Positions 37,042 through 45,543 of a DNA stretch of 64,000 bases are shown piece after piece. The DNA is from an uncultured Synechococcus sp. (GTDB taxonomy: Bacteria > Cyanobacteriota > Cyanobacteriia > PCC-6307 > Cyanobiaceae): positions 62,001 to 126,000 of the forward strand of contig CAJXPL010000002.1 of NCBI GenBank assembly GCA_913057985.1. The letters are read 5' to 3'. Each line of letters starts with the position of its first letter. The stretch's first letter is position 1. A program made the position numbers and the translations under genes. Below the pieces are notes generated by a model. The model worked only from the letters and a program-made list of their open reading frames with translations, made no database searches and was not told where the DNA came from.

Positions 37042-38160
37042 ATGGCTAAGCGTCTGCCGGTGACCGTGATCACCGGGTTTCTTGGGGCCGGCAAGACCAC
37101 GGTGCTCCGCCATCTGCTCACCCGTGGCGGTCAGCGATTGGCCGTGATGGTCAACGAATTTGGCAGCGTTGGGCTTGATGGTGATCTGATTCGCAGCTGC
37201 GGCTTTTGTCCTGAGGAGGAGGTGGACGGCCGTTTGGTTGAGCTGAACAACGGCTGCCTCTGCTGCACGGTGCAGGACGACTTCCTGCCGACCATGGAGA
37301 CGTTGCTGGAACGGGCGGATCAATTGGATGGGATCGTTGTTGAAACGAGCGGTCTCGCTTTGCCAAGGCCTTTGCTTCAGGCCCTGGATTGGCCGGCCAT
37401 CCGCAGCCGTGTGCATGTGAATGGTGTTGTGACGCTGGTGGATGGCGAAGCTTTGGCTGCAGGCAGCCCAGTGGCTGATGCTGAAGCGCTGGAGCGGCAA
37501 CGGGCCGAGGATCCCAGCCTCGATCACCTCACAGCGATCGACGACTTGTTTGAGGATCAACTCCAGGCCGCTGACCTGGTCTTGATCAGCCGGGCTGATT
37601 GCCTGGACGCATCAGCGATGGCTGAGGTGCAGGGGCGGATCAAAGACAAAGTGCGCCCGGGTACCGCTCTGCTTCCTGTGTCTCAGGGAAAGTTGGAGAC
37701 ATCCGTTGTGTTGGGCCTCGAGCACAAGCCCACCCCCCAGGAGGCCCACACTCATCACGACCACCACGAACACGACCATCACGACCACAGCCATCACGAC
37801 CACAGCCATGTCGACATGGTCGGCAGCAATGTGCGCGTTGAAGGGGCATTCGACCGTCACGCCCTCGAGCAGCTGTTGCCAAGCCTCGTGAGCAATCTCC
37901 AGGTGGTTCGACTCAAGGGGCGTGTCTGGCTGCCCAGCAAAACGCTTCCGCTTCAGATCCAGATGGTGGGTCCGCGGTTGAACAGCTGGTTCGAAGCAGC
38001 TCCCAGCCATGCCTGGCGTCCCGATCAGGGCTGTGGTGCTGATCTGGTGGTGCTGGCTTTGAATGAGGCTGCAGCTTCTGATCTGGAATCCGGCCTTCAG
38101 AGGCTGGTGCAGGCCACACCGGCCAAGGCCAGCCCCGCGGCAGCCACGCCGGAGAGCTGA
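37042..38160 (+). CDS. CobW/COG0523 GTPase with His-rich metal-binding loop
   Basis: P-loop GTPase that delivers a metal (zinc, cobalt or nickel) to a client, 372 residues. Walker A GFLGAGKTT, the metal motif CLCC (LNNGCLCCTV), Walker B-type ETSGLALP and base-specificity motif RADC are present. Around residues 234-256 a stretch alternates His and Asp, with about 13 His. The C-terminal CobW domain follows. A zinc chaperone or a B12-related role are both possible; the absence of cob genes nearby favours neither. Confidence 0.88.
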   Translation: MAKRLPVTVITGFLGAGKTTVLRHLLTRGGQRLAVMVNEFGSVGLDGDLIRSCGFCPEEEVDGRLVELNNGCLCCTVQDDFLPTMETLLERADQLDGIVVETSGLALPRPLLQALDWPAIRSRVHVNGVVTLVDGEALAAGSPVADAEALERQRAEDPSLDHLTAIDDLFEDQLQAADLVLISRADCLDASAMAEVQGRIKDKVRPGTALLPVSQGKLETSVVLGLEHKPTPQEAHTHHDHHEHDHHDHSHHDHSHVDMVGSNVRVEGAFDRHALEQLLPSLVSNLQVVRLKGRVWLPSKTLPLQIQMVGPRLNSWFEAAPSHAWRPDQGCGADLVVLALNEAAASDLESGLQRLVQATPAKASPAAATPES

Positions 38161-38963
38161 ATCGGGTCTCCTTCTATTCGGCTCACAAAAAGAGCCATCA
38201 CTGGTGCCGTAGCCATCAGGGTCACCCCTTCTCCAACGGGCATCGTTTGCAGCACCACCTGTTGCAACAGGATTCCCCCGTTGGTCCCGACCACGGTGGC
38301 GATCACAAGCTTCCATTGCTCCCGTTGCTTCAGCTTGGTCTGTCTCCAGATCCCTTTGAGGAAGGGAAGAAGACCAAGCCATCCGCCCAGCAGCCGGATC
38401 GATGCCGTCTGCAATGGGGTGAGGTCGCTGCTGATCAGCACGTGACGGGCCAGAAAGGCTCCGCTCAGGCCACAAACCACGGCGGTGAGTGCCAACAGCA
38501 GCCCGATGCCGAAGTCAGCAGCGCTGCCCCCCCGCTCCCCTTGGCTCGTCTCTTTCGCCTGCATGGCAATGAGAACCACTGCGCTTGAAACCAAAAGCGC
38601 GCCGAGACCGTTCTTCACGGCCAGGCTGTCCCCCATCACCAGAACCCCAGCGATGCTGGCCAGCACCGGACCGCTGGCTTCCACGGTGAGGGTTCGTCGG
38701 GTGCCAAGTCGCCGCAACGCCCCGAGATAGAAGCTGTCGCCGGCCGCAATGCCGATCAAGCCGCTGATCAACAGCAGCAGAACAGCATGCACTTCGGTGT
38801 TGTGCGTAAGTGTGAGCAGAACCGGCAGAAACAGCAGGCTGGCCAAGCCGTTCTTCATGGCGTTGAGCCGGATCGCCGTGACTCGCCCTGATAGCGATCG
38901 CCAGAGTGCACTGGCTCCCGTCCAGGCCATGGCTGCTCCAAGGGCCGCCAATACACCCGTCAT
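38097..38963 (-). CDS. EamA/DMT-family membrane transporter
   Basis: Drug/metabolite-transporter superfamily permease, 288 residues with about ten hydrophobic helices in two EamA halves (GVLAALGAAMAWTGASALW at the start; ADFGIGLLLALTAVVCGLSG starting the second half). Substrate unknown. Its 3' end overlaps the CobW gene by 64 bases in the convergent direction. The recombinase remnant begins directly beyond its start. Confidence 0.85.
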   Translation of the reverse strand: MTGVLAALGAAMAWTGASALWRSLSGRVTAIRLNAMKNGLASLLFLPVLLTLTHNTEVHAVLLLLISGLIGIAAGDSFYLGALRRLGTRRTLTVEASGPVLASIAGVLVMGDSLAVKNGLGALLVSSAVVLIAMQAKETSQGERGGSAADFGIGLLLALTAVVCGLSGAFLARHVLISSDLTPLQTASIRLLGGWLGLLPFLKGIWRQTKLKQREQWKLVIATVVGTNGGILLQQVVLQTMPVGEGVTLMATAPVMALFVSRIEGDPIQLSGVAAAGLALAGVACTSL

Positions 38964-38969
38964 GGTCTG

Positions 38970-40120
38970 GTGTTGATCGTTGTGCAGTCTGCTGCGCAGA
39001 CCTCGTTGAATCAGCGCAGCCAGTCTCTGCCGAGCAATAACAGTCCTTCCCTGGCAAACCTTTTTGCAGGGTCAATCTTTTGCCGCCATTGCGGGTCACC
39101 AATGATCCTCAGGCCAGTGGTGGAGTCCCGCACAAATATCTTCGTTGCCGGAACGACTACAGCGTCTGCACCCACCGCGGTCATCAGTACCGAGAGGATT
39201 TCCTCCTTGGACATCTGGCCCAGTACCGGTGGGAAGCATTTTTCAATGCTGGTGTTCAGGAAGCAGCGTTGACGTCAGCAAGGTCATCGCTCATCGAAGC
39301 GGAGAAAGCTTTGAGGTCGGTCGATGAGGCCATTGGCAGAGTCAGCGCCAACATGAGCGAATTCATCACCAGTGACGACCCATCAGCCAAAACAGTGCTG
39401 TTGAAGGCTGCTCAAAAGATGGAAGATCTGATGGCAGACCGCAACCTGGCTCAGCTTGAAGTCGATAACTGGAAGGCTGAGGTCAGCAAGTTGACGCACC
39501 AGCAAACCGGACGTGAGGCAGAACGTGCATTGAAGCGTCAGATCGATGGCTTCCTCAGCGGTCAGGACAACAGCCTTGAGCAGCGTGTGACTTTCAATAA
39601 TTGGCTGAGGGACCAAGACCTTGTGCTCTGCATTGAGGATGCACATGATCTTGTTGCTGCCAGTGGCGAGCCATATCCATCTAATGAGATGCAAGCCCTG
39701 ATCCACATGGGACAGCCAGTCTTCGAACAGGGCAGGTTGGTGATGGTTAATTGTTTGCTGGAGACGATGAAGTCCGAGCCAGACTTCGAAGGCATGTCAA
39801 ACGGCTTTATGCAGGAGGTGCATGACCGTTATCAATTTGAATCCAATCGGTCAGACCCAGCAGAATTCGACAAGTTCTGGGAACAGACCGTAGATAGAGG
39901 CTGGCCAGCGGTTGATCTGATTGGCGTCAGAACGTATGAGGAGCACCGCTTCTGGAAGGACTTTGTCGATGCTGGCGGTGATGACCCATCAGCCACCTTT
40001 GATGGCGGTATTGGCCTCATCCACCATCCGTTGACATACGACACTGAGATTGTTGGGAAATGGACGTCGCGTGAAAAGCGCAAACGTGGCCGACCGGCCA
40101 AACGCAAGAGGTCGAGCTGA
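38970..40120 (+). pseudogene. Large serine recombinase, C-terminal fragment, frameshifted
   Basis: Remnant of a large serine integrase/recombinase. The recombinase zinc beta-ribbon is split between two frames: frame 3 carries LANLFAGSIFCRHCGSPM (first Cys pair), and frame 2, from about 39095-39130 onward, carries PHKYLRCRNDYSVCTHRGHQ (second pair), then a helical region to the TGA at 40118-40120 ending in a basic tail (KRKRGRPAKRKRSS). The catalytic serine domain is absent, and upstream DNA belongs to the EamA gene. The stop overlaps the ATG of the HNH-like gene. Confidence 0.75.
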
Positions 40121-41055
40121 TGGCAAGGTCAACAGGGAAATCCGAAAAACCAGAACGAGCAGACGAAGAATTTTTTGATCTATCAAAAACCCCCGAAAGC
40201 TGGGCACAACTACCGAAAACTCGAGCAGAAGCAAAGAGCCAAGACAAAAAGTATTACTTCACTCAAAAACCATGCACAAAAGGCCATTACAGCCCAAAGC
40301 TAACTTCAAGCTACGGATGCTGCGCATGCAACTATATCAAGGCAAATTCACCTGAATACAAGAAAAAACAAAGTGAATATGTAAGAGCAAATAGAGAGAA
40401 AATAAATGCACGGGCTCGAGAGCGAAGAGCTGACCCAAATGATTCGTTTTCCCAAGAAGAAGCTGCTAGATCAAAGAGGAGTAGAAACAAAGATATTGAA
40501 TTTACTCGAGCAAGAGCCAGGGCTTACCAGCGAAGGTACAACGCAGAAGACCCAGAAGCAGCACGGGCTTACGCAAGGCGCCAAGCTCAGAAGGCAGAGG
40601 CCAAGGCTCAGCGGAATAAACGACTCGGTGAAAGAAGGAAAGAGGACCCAGCATTCCTTGTTGAACAAAGATGCCGGTCACGAATTGGTGGCGTCTTCAG
40701 AAGGGCGTCAATCCCCAAACAAGGCGAAACAAAAGAGCTAATTGGCACCGACGACTGGAGCCATGTAGAAGCACATATAGCCTCAATGTTTGAAGATTCA
40801 ATGACCTGGGAGAACAGAGATCAATGGCATGTCGACCATGTACGGCCTTGCGAATCTTTCAATCTGTTAATAAAATAGCAGTGCTTAGTAGCTTTTAATT
40901 GGAGAAATTTAAGACCAATGTGGGGACCAGAGAATGTATATAAGAACGATGAATACGAACCTCATCATGAGGTCGAATGGGCACGACGAATGAGAGAGCA
41001 GGGATACGACGGCGAATTGTTCATTCTGTTTGAGGAAGGACTCGGAGGGTTATAG
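40120..41055 (+). pseudogene. HNH endonuclease-like gene interrupted by an in-frame TAG
   Basis: Reading from ATG 40120 gives 252 residues to TAG at 40876-40878. The same frame then continues cleanly to TAG at 41053-41055. The join has the order of an HNH nuclease C-terminus: WHVDHVRPCESFNLL, stop, then VAFNWRNLRPMWGPENVYKN. The N-terminal part has Cys pairs (KPCTKGHYSPK; YGCCACNYIK) and a long Lys/Arg/Ala-rich helix. Base composition is clearly more A-rich than its neighbours, consistent with transfer. Coupled to the recombinase remnant by TGATG. Confidence 0.7.
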
Positions 41056-41165
41056 GGACAGGAGGCGGCTAGCGATGTCCCAGAGTACGTTTATTAACTT
41101 CTCAGCTTCTGCTAAGCCACACCCTTCAATCCAGGAAGTAGAATCAAAGAAGTTGAGTTATAAAA

Positions 41166-41558
41166 TTGAAAAACTTTATAGCAATGGGGCTCATCTTTTT
41201 TTCGTCATCATTGGCTTCAACTGCTGTTAATGCAGGGCCTCAGTGGGCATACAACATGGCTTCATACGAATGCAAGTTGTACCGTCAGGGTATGTCTACC
41301 GCAGAAGTTACCAGGAAATCAGGCGAGAGATTTCCTGAATACAAACAATATGTTGACGAGTATGGGCTGGGTCCGATGGTGACAGAGTTATTTAATCAAT
41401 GCCCTGAGTCTTTGCCAGAAAGTAGTTCATTGCCTAGTGGCAGTGGTGGTTCAGGTGGATGCACACCCAGTCATCAACAGATCTACAACCTGGCAAACAG
41501 AGGCGGAAGTATCAGTCTTCAAGGAGAGAACTGCTACTTCTATCTCTCAGTCAACTGA
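41166..41558 (+). CDS. Small secreted Cys-containing protein, 130 aa
   Basis: Unrecognised. TTG start at 41166 gives a proper signal peptide (KNFIAMGLIFFSSSLASTA, cleavage after VNA near residue 23); the ATG at 41184 would lack the positive charge. The mature part has four Cys (YECKLY; NQCPES; GGCTPS; GENCYFYL), a Ser/Gly-rich linker (SLPSGSGGSGG) and ends in ENCYFYLSVN. Possibly disulfide-bonded. It belongs to the AT-richer segment that also holds the recombinase and HNH remnants. Confidence 0.55.
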   Translation: MKNFIAMGLIFFSSSLASTAVNAGPQWAYNMASYECKLYRQGMSTAEVTRKSGERFPEYKQYVDEYGLGPMVTELFNQCPESLPESSSLPSGSGGSGGCTPSHQQIYNLANRGGSISLQGENCYFYLSVN

Positions 41559-41645
41559 CGATAAGAAGAAACTTCAGATGGTTTATACGTCGATCACGTT
41601 GGGCGTTCCACTGCAATGGACGCTGGTTGGTGAACGGTTTGGCGA

Positions 41646-42599
41646 TCAGCGGGATGGCGTCAAAAAAGAGTTGATCAGCTTGTTCGACAACATCCAGAGC
41701 ATCGTCGCTGTGTCGCTGTTCTTCGCTTCCTCGGAGGGTTCCGTTGGTTTGAATTGATGCCGGCCAGGGCCCAACAGGGCATTGCTCCAGTACCTGAATC
41801 CCGGTTGATCAAGTTGTTCATCGATGAGCTGCACCAGCAGTGCCCCTGCCCGCTCAACGCTTTCCGTCAATCGCAAGAGATCCCGAGCGACCAACCCAAA
41901 CAAGGCCTGCCCAAGTGGATTGGCTTGGCGACTGTTTCTGAAAAACCCTTCTGACGTGCGGGGAATCACCAGTCCCGGACTCCAGGCCACGACAGGCAAA
42001 TCCTGACGCTGCTGGTGGATCTGCAGGGCCATCAGCAGATTGCACAGCTTGCTGTCTTTGTAGGCCTTGTCTGCATTGAACGGACTGTCTCCATCCACCA
42101 TCGGCGCCCCGGGGCCCTGGCGCAGTCCCTGTAGCGAGCCCAGCCCTGCAGGCTGGCCAACCCGTCCTCCGCCGGTGGCTGGATTGTGCACCTCAGAGGC
42201 GGTGATCACGATGGCTTGGGTTTGCTCCTTCAATCCTTCAGCCAGAAGTTGATGGGCCAGGTGGTTCACCGCAAAGGTGAGTTCAATGCCCTGTGCACTC
42301 CAGCGGGGGGAATCATGGCCGGCGTATTGCAACCCTGCATTCAGCACCAGTGCATCGAATGGCGTCCCGTCACGGCGAAGTTCTTCGATCGCCTTGGCCA
42401 CAGACGCAAGGTCCGCCAGATCGGCGATACACGTTTCCACGGAATCCGACAGAGCCGTGCGGGTTCGTTCGGCCCGTTCTGCATTGCGGCAAACAACGGT
42501 GAGTGCATCACCACGGGCCAGCAGGATTTTTGCCGCTTCAAGGCCAATGCCGCTGCTCGCACCGGTGATCAGAACGCGGCGCTGTTCAGCAGTCGTCAT
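41646..42599 (-). CDS. Short-chain dehydrogenase similar to light-dependent protochlorophyllide reductase
   Basis: SDR oxidoreductase, 317 residues. NADP motif TGASSGIGLEAAKIL, the NAG-type VLNAGLQY, and the active site NADKAYKDSKLCNLL, which is the POR-type YKDSK. The overall length and the C-terminal WMLSNKL also follow POR, but the POR N-terminal substrate region differs, so it is a POR-like paralogue rather than Por itself. It is downstream of, and overlaps by 14 bases, a beta-propeller-like gene on the same strand. Confidence 0.8.
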   Translation of the reverse strand: MTTAEQRRVLITGASSGIGLEAAKILLARGDALTVVCRNAERAERTRTALSDSVETCIADLADLASVAKAIEELRRDGTPFDALVLNAGLQYAGHDSPRWSAQGIELTFAVNHLAHQLLAEGLKEQTQAIVITASEVHNPATGGGRVGQPAGLGSLQGLRQGPGAPMVDGDSPFNADKAYKDSKLCNLLMALQIHQQRQDLPVVAWSPGLVIPRTSEGFFRNSRQANPLGQALFGLVARDLLRLTESVERAGALLVQLIDEQLDQPGFRYWSNALLGPGRHQFKPTEPSEEAKNSDTATMLWMLSNKLINSFLTPSR

Positions 42600-43398
42600 G
42601 GAGTTTGAACACGTAGAGATCAGCGTCTCGATCGCTCACCGCGTACAACCTTTTTCGCCCGGGATCGAAGGCAACACCCTCCGGTTTGCGGATCCGTTGT
42701 GGCTTGTCTCCCGTGCTGATGGTGAGATCGAGGCGCTGGAGAACAGTTTCGCCTGCCCAGTCGTACTGGAACAGGCACCGCCCCTTGTCGCTGACGATCC
42801 AGAGGGTATCGCTGCTGCTGTCGTAGCTCAGGCCCGAGAAATCCAGCTTCTCGGACTTCAAGTCGGGATGCATGAACCCCTGGCTGGCTTGCAGCATTCG
42901 TGTGGAGAGGATTGTGGTGAGTGTGGAATCCAGTTCGATCAGCAAACCGGGCTGGCGCTCTTTCACCACAACCACATGGTTGTTTCTGGTGTTCACAGTG
43001 ATGCCCTCCAATCCGTTGTTGTCCGGAGGGTTGGGGAAGTGGTGCGCGATCGTGCCGTAGTTGGTCATGACTGACAGCGGTCGCCGAGACCGTTCGCTCC
43101 GGCTGTTCAGATCCACCACCACCACAGAATTGCTCCGCTCCTGCACCACGAGCAGCTCGCTGTCATCGCCACGGAGTGCAATGCCTTCCAAGTCGTCGAG
43201 GCCGATGAAGAACGAGTCGCTCACCGACACCCTGCCTTTGAGATCCAAACGAAAAATCGCCTTGGTGTCATCACTGACGGTGTATAGCGCTGATCCATCC
43301 GCGTTCAGCGTCAGTCCGGATGGTTCATTCAGGCCGAGGCCTGGGTCTCGAATCCTGTGACGGCTCAGCAGCTCAAGGCGCATCGAGGTCATCCTCAT
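42586..43398 (-). CDS. SdiA-regulated/phytase-like beta-propeller protein
   Basis: About 270 residues, made of repeated beta-rich segments: LNEPSGLTLNADGSALYTVS, LEGIALRGDDSELLVVQE, NNGLEGITVNTRNNHVVVV, FSGLSYDSSSDTLWIVSD and PEGVAFDPGRKRLYAVSD. These are typical of the SdiA-regulated family and related esterase-like phytase propellers. No clear signal peptide in the chosen frame. Three ATGs (43398, 43392, 43383) compete as start. Its stop lies 14 bases inside the POR-like gene, so they are co-transcribed. Confidence 0.72.
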   Translation of the reverse strand: MRMTSMRLELLSRHRIRDPGLGLNEPSGLTLNADGSALYTVSDDTKAIFRLDLKGRVSVSDSFFIGLDDLEGIALRGDDSELLVVQERSNSVVVVDLNSRSERSRRPLSVMTNYGTIAHHFPNPPDNNGLEGITVNTRNNHVVVVKERQPGLLIELDSTLTTILSTRMLQASQGFMHPDLKSEKLDFSGLSYDSSSDTLWIVSDKGRCLFQYDWAGETVLQRLDLTISTGDKPQRIRKPEGVAFDPGRKRLYAVSDRDADLYVFKLHDDC

Positions 43399-43484
43399 CG
43401 GGACCCGTTTCTGGTGATTCTCGAGGCTTGGCTCGTTTTTGCCAGCCATCGCAGGTGAGGATGAAGGCATCACGGCCAGGCGCC

Positions 43485-44027
43485 ATGAATCGAATCGCTG
43501 TGTATTGCGGCTCCTCGAGCGGCGACTCGAGCCTGTTCAAGCTTGCTGCCACTGAGCTGGGTGCACTGATCGCCACTCGGGACATGGCCCTGGTTTACGG
43601 CGGCGCTCGCATTGGTTTGATGGGCGCTGTTGCTGATGCCGCTCTGGCGGCTGGAGGGGAGGTGATCGGGGTGATCCCCGAGGCGTTAACGCAGGATGAA
43701 GTGGTGCACTCCGGTTTGACCCATCTCGAGGTTGTGGGATCGATGCACGAGCGCAAGGAGCGAATGCTCGATCTGGCCGATGCAGCCGTTGCCATGCCCG
43801 GAGGCCTGGGAACCCTCGACGAGTTGTTTGAGGCCTTGACCTGGGCTCAGCTTCGTTTTCATGCCAAGCCGATCGGCATGCTCAATATCGATGGCTACTT
43901 CGATGCGTTGCTGGGCTTTTTGGATCAAAGCGTTTCGACGGGCTTTCTCTCGCAGCGAAATCGCCAGCTCCTCCTGGATGCAACAACGCCAGAATTGCTG
44001 ATGGATCGATTCCTCAACGCGTCCTGA
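43485..44027 (+). CDS. LOG family nucleoside-5'-monophosphate phosphoribohydrolase
   Basis: Removes ribose 5-phosphate from nucleoside (cytokinin-type) monophosphates; older annotations call it lysine decarboxylase. 180 residues. The motifs YGGARIGLMGAVADAAL and PGGLGTLDELFEALTWAQL (PGGxGTxxE) are intact. The ATG at 43485 starts the canonical NRIAVYCGSSSG; the longer frame upstream is discarded. Its stop overlaps the next SDR gene as TGATG. Confidence 0.9.
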   Translation: MNRIAVYCGSSSGDSSLFKLAATELGALIATRDMALVYGGARIGLMGAVADAALAAGGEVIGVIPEALTQDEVVHSGLTHLEVVGSMHERKERMLDLADAAVAMPGGLGTLDELFEALTWAQLRFHAKPIGMLNIDGYFDALLGFLDQSVSTGFLSQRNRQLLLDATTPELLMDRFLNAS

Positions 44028-44722
44028 TGCAACGCACGGTTTTGCTTACCGGAGCCAGTCGTGGCATCGGACGTTCCATTGCCAGACGGTTGCTCAAGGA
44101 TGGTCACCGCCTCAGCCTTGGTCTGCGGGATCCGCAGGCTCTAAGGGGAACAGAGCTGGACGTTGAGACGGTGTTGCATCACGCCTACGACGCCAACGAT
44201 CCAGCCAGTGTTGAAGCCTGGATCGACAGCACCGTTCGTCACTGGGGTGCCATCGACACCGTGATCCACTGCGCGGGGATTTTGCATCGAACCCCGTTGT
44301 TGTTTGCGGATGGCGAAGAGCAGCAGCTTGATGAACTGTGGGCGATCAACGTGAAGGGGCCCTGGTGGCTGACCCGTGCGGCCTGGCCGTATCTGGCGAC
44401 CAGTGGCCATGGACGAATCCAGGTTTTGGTGTCGATGAGTGGCAAACGCGTCAAAGGTCGAATGGCGGGTTATCCCGTGAGCAAATTCGCCTTGATGGGG
44501 CTCTGTCAGAGCATGCGCAATGAAGGGTGGGACAAGGGAATTCGGGTGACCGCCATCTGTCCCAGTTGGGTCAACACCGATATGGCTCGTGCGGTGACGG
44601 CCGTTGAACCTGCCGCGATGACCCAACCCGAGGATCTTGCGTCTCTCTCGAGCAGCCTGTTGTCGATCCCCAACGCCGCCGTTCCGTTCGAGTTGGCGAT
44701 GAATTGCTCGCTCGAAACCTGA
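44027..44722 (+). CDS. Short-chain dehydrogenase/reductase
   Basis: NAD(P)-dependent oxidoreductase, 231 residues. TGASRGIGRSIARRLL, NNAG-equivalent IHCAGIL, catalytic Ser in VSMSGKRV and YPVSKFALMG (YxxxK) are present. Substrate unknown. Translationally coupled to the LOG gene. Confidence 0.88.
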   Translation: MQRTVLLTGASRGIGRSIARRLLKDGHRLSLGLRDPQALRGTELDVETVLHHAYDANDPASVEAWIDSTVRHWGAIDTVIHCAGILHRTPLLFADGEEQQLDELWAINVKGPWWLTRAAWPYLATSGHGRIQVLVSMSGKRVKGRMAGYPVSKFALMGLCQSMRNEGWDKGIRVTAICPSWVNTDMARAVTAVEPAAMTQPEDLASLSSSLLSIPNAAVPFELAMNCSLET

Positions 44723-44767
44723 ATCTTCCGGTGAGGACGAGGTCGCCTTCAGAAGACGTCGCTATGG

Positions 44768-45079
44768 ATGACCCAGCGTCCCAGCCTTGCGATGTGTCTT
44801 CTGGCGGCGATTGGCCTGCTGGCTCCACGCCTGGTTTTGGTGTTGATGTGGTTGATCAACAGCAGTTTCGTGCTGCAGCCCTTCAGTGGCACCAGTGTTC
44901 CTAACCCGGTGCTGCCGGTTCTTGGACTCCTGTTTCTCCCCACCACAACCCTCGGCTATTGCTGGTCTGTGTCCTCGTTCGGAGGTGTGTCGTCGTTCAG
45001 TGGCCTGTTGGTGGTGTTGATCGGACTGATCATTGACTTCGGCTTGATCGGTAATGGCCGTGGTGCTGTTCGTCGTTGA
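44768..45079 (+). CDS. Small three-helix membrane protein, 103 aa
   Basis: Unrecognised. Three hydrophobic segments: LAMCLLAAIGLLAPRLVLVL, VLPVLGLLFLPTTTLGYCW, and FSGLLVVLIGLIIDFGLIG, ending NGRGAVRR. The spacing resembles small cyanobacterial membrane proteins of unknown role. Its TGA overlaps the TTG of the HIT gene. Confidence 0.7.
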   Translation: MTQRPSLAMCLLAAIGLLAPRLVLVLMWLINSSFVLQPFSGTSVPNPVLPVLGLLFLPTTTLGYCWSVSSFGGVSSFSGLLVVLIGLIIDFGLIGNGRGAVRR

Positions 45080-45543
45080 AGATCAACCCCGTGGATAACT
45101 GTGCCATCTGTCAGCTGCATCTCGATCCACAAGCGCAAGAGCGGTATGAGATTCAGCGCTCCGAACTCTGGGTTTTGCGCCATCACCCCGACCCGGCACC
45201 TCTGCCTGGCTGGCTTCTGTTGGATTCAATTAGGCACTGTCCAGGGCCCGTGGATTTCACGGTGGCTGAGGCTTCCGATTGGGGGAGAGCAGTTCGCGAT
45301 GCCAGTGATCTCGTGAACCAGATCACCGGATGCGATCGCGTTTATGCCATTGCCTTTGGTGAGGGAGCCCAGCACCTTCATCTGCATCTCATTCCTCGCC
45401 ATTTGAATGAGCCGGCCTCCAAGGCCTGGGCGGTTGCTGACCTGTACCGGGCGATGGATCGTGGGGATCGCGCCGCTGCTGAACCTGCTGCTGTGGCTTC
45501 AATGGTTCAACGCTGTCGCGCGTTGATCAGCGTTCCGGATTGA
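45076..45543 (+). CDS. HIT-family protein
   Basis: Histidine-triad nucleotide hydrolase or transferase, 155 residues. The triad motif is HLHLHLIPRHL near residue 105; an N-terminal CAICQLHLD may bind zinc. TTG start overlapping the preceding stop. Substrates of HIT proteins are usually nucleoside phosphoramidates or dinucleoside polyphosphates. Converges with the next gene, overlapping by 17 bases. Confidence 0.85.
   Translation: MKINPVDNCAICQLHLDPQAQERYEIQRSELWVLRHHPDPAPLPGWLLLDSIRHCPGPVDFTVAEASDWGRAVRDASDLVNQITGCDRVYAIAFGEGAQHLHLHLIPRHLNEPASKAWAVADLYRAMDRGDRAAAEPAAVASMVQRCRALISVPD

Noticed and set aside
37741-37812. Short tandem repeat that might be a CRISPR or other repeat array
   Set aside because: It is the low-complexity His/Asp codon run of the CobW gene; no spacers exist.
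39080-39140. Programmed frameshift in the recombinase
   Set aside because: No slippery heptamer or pseudoknot is obvious and the catalytic domain is missing, so decay is simpler.
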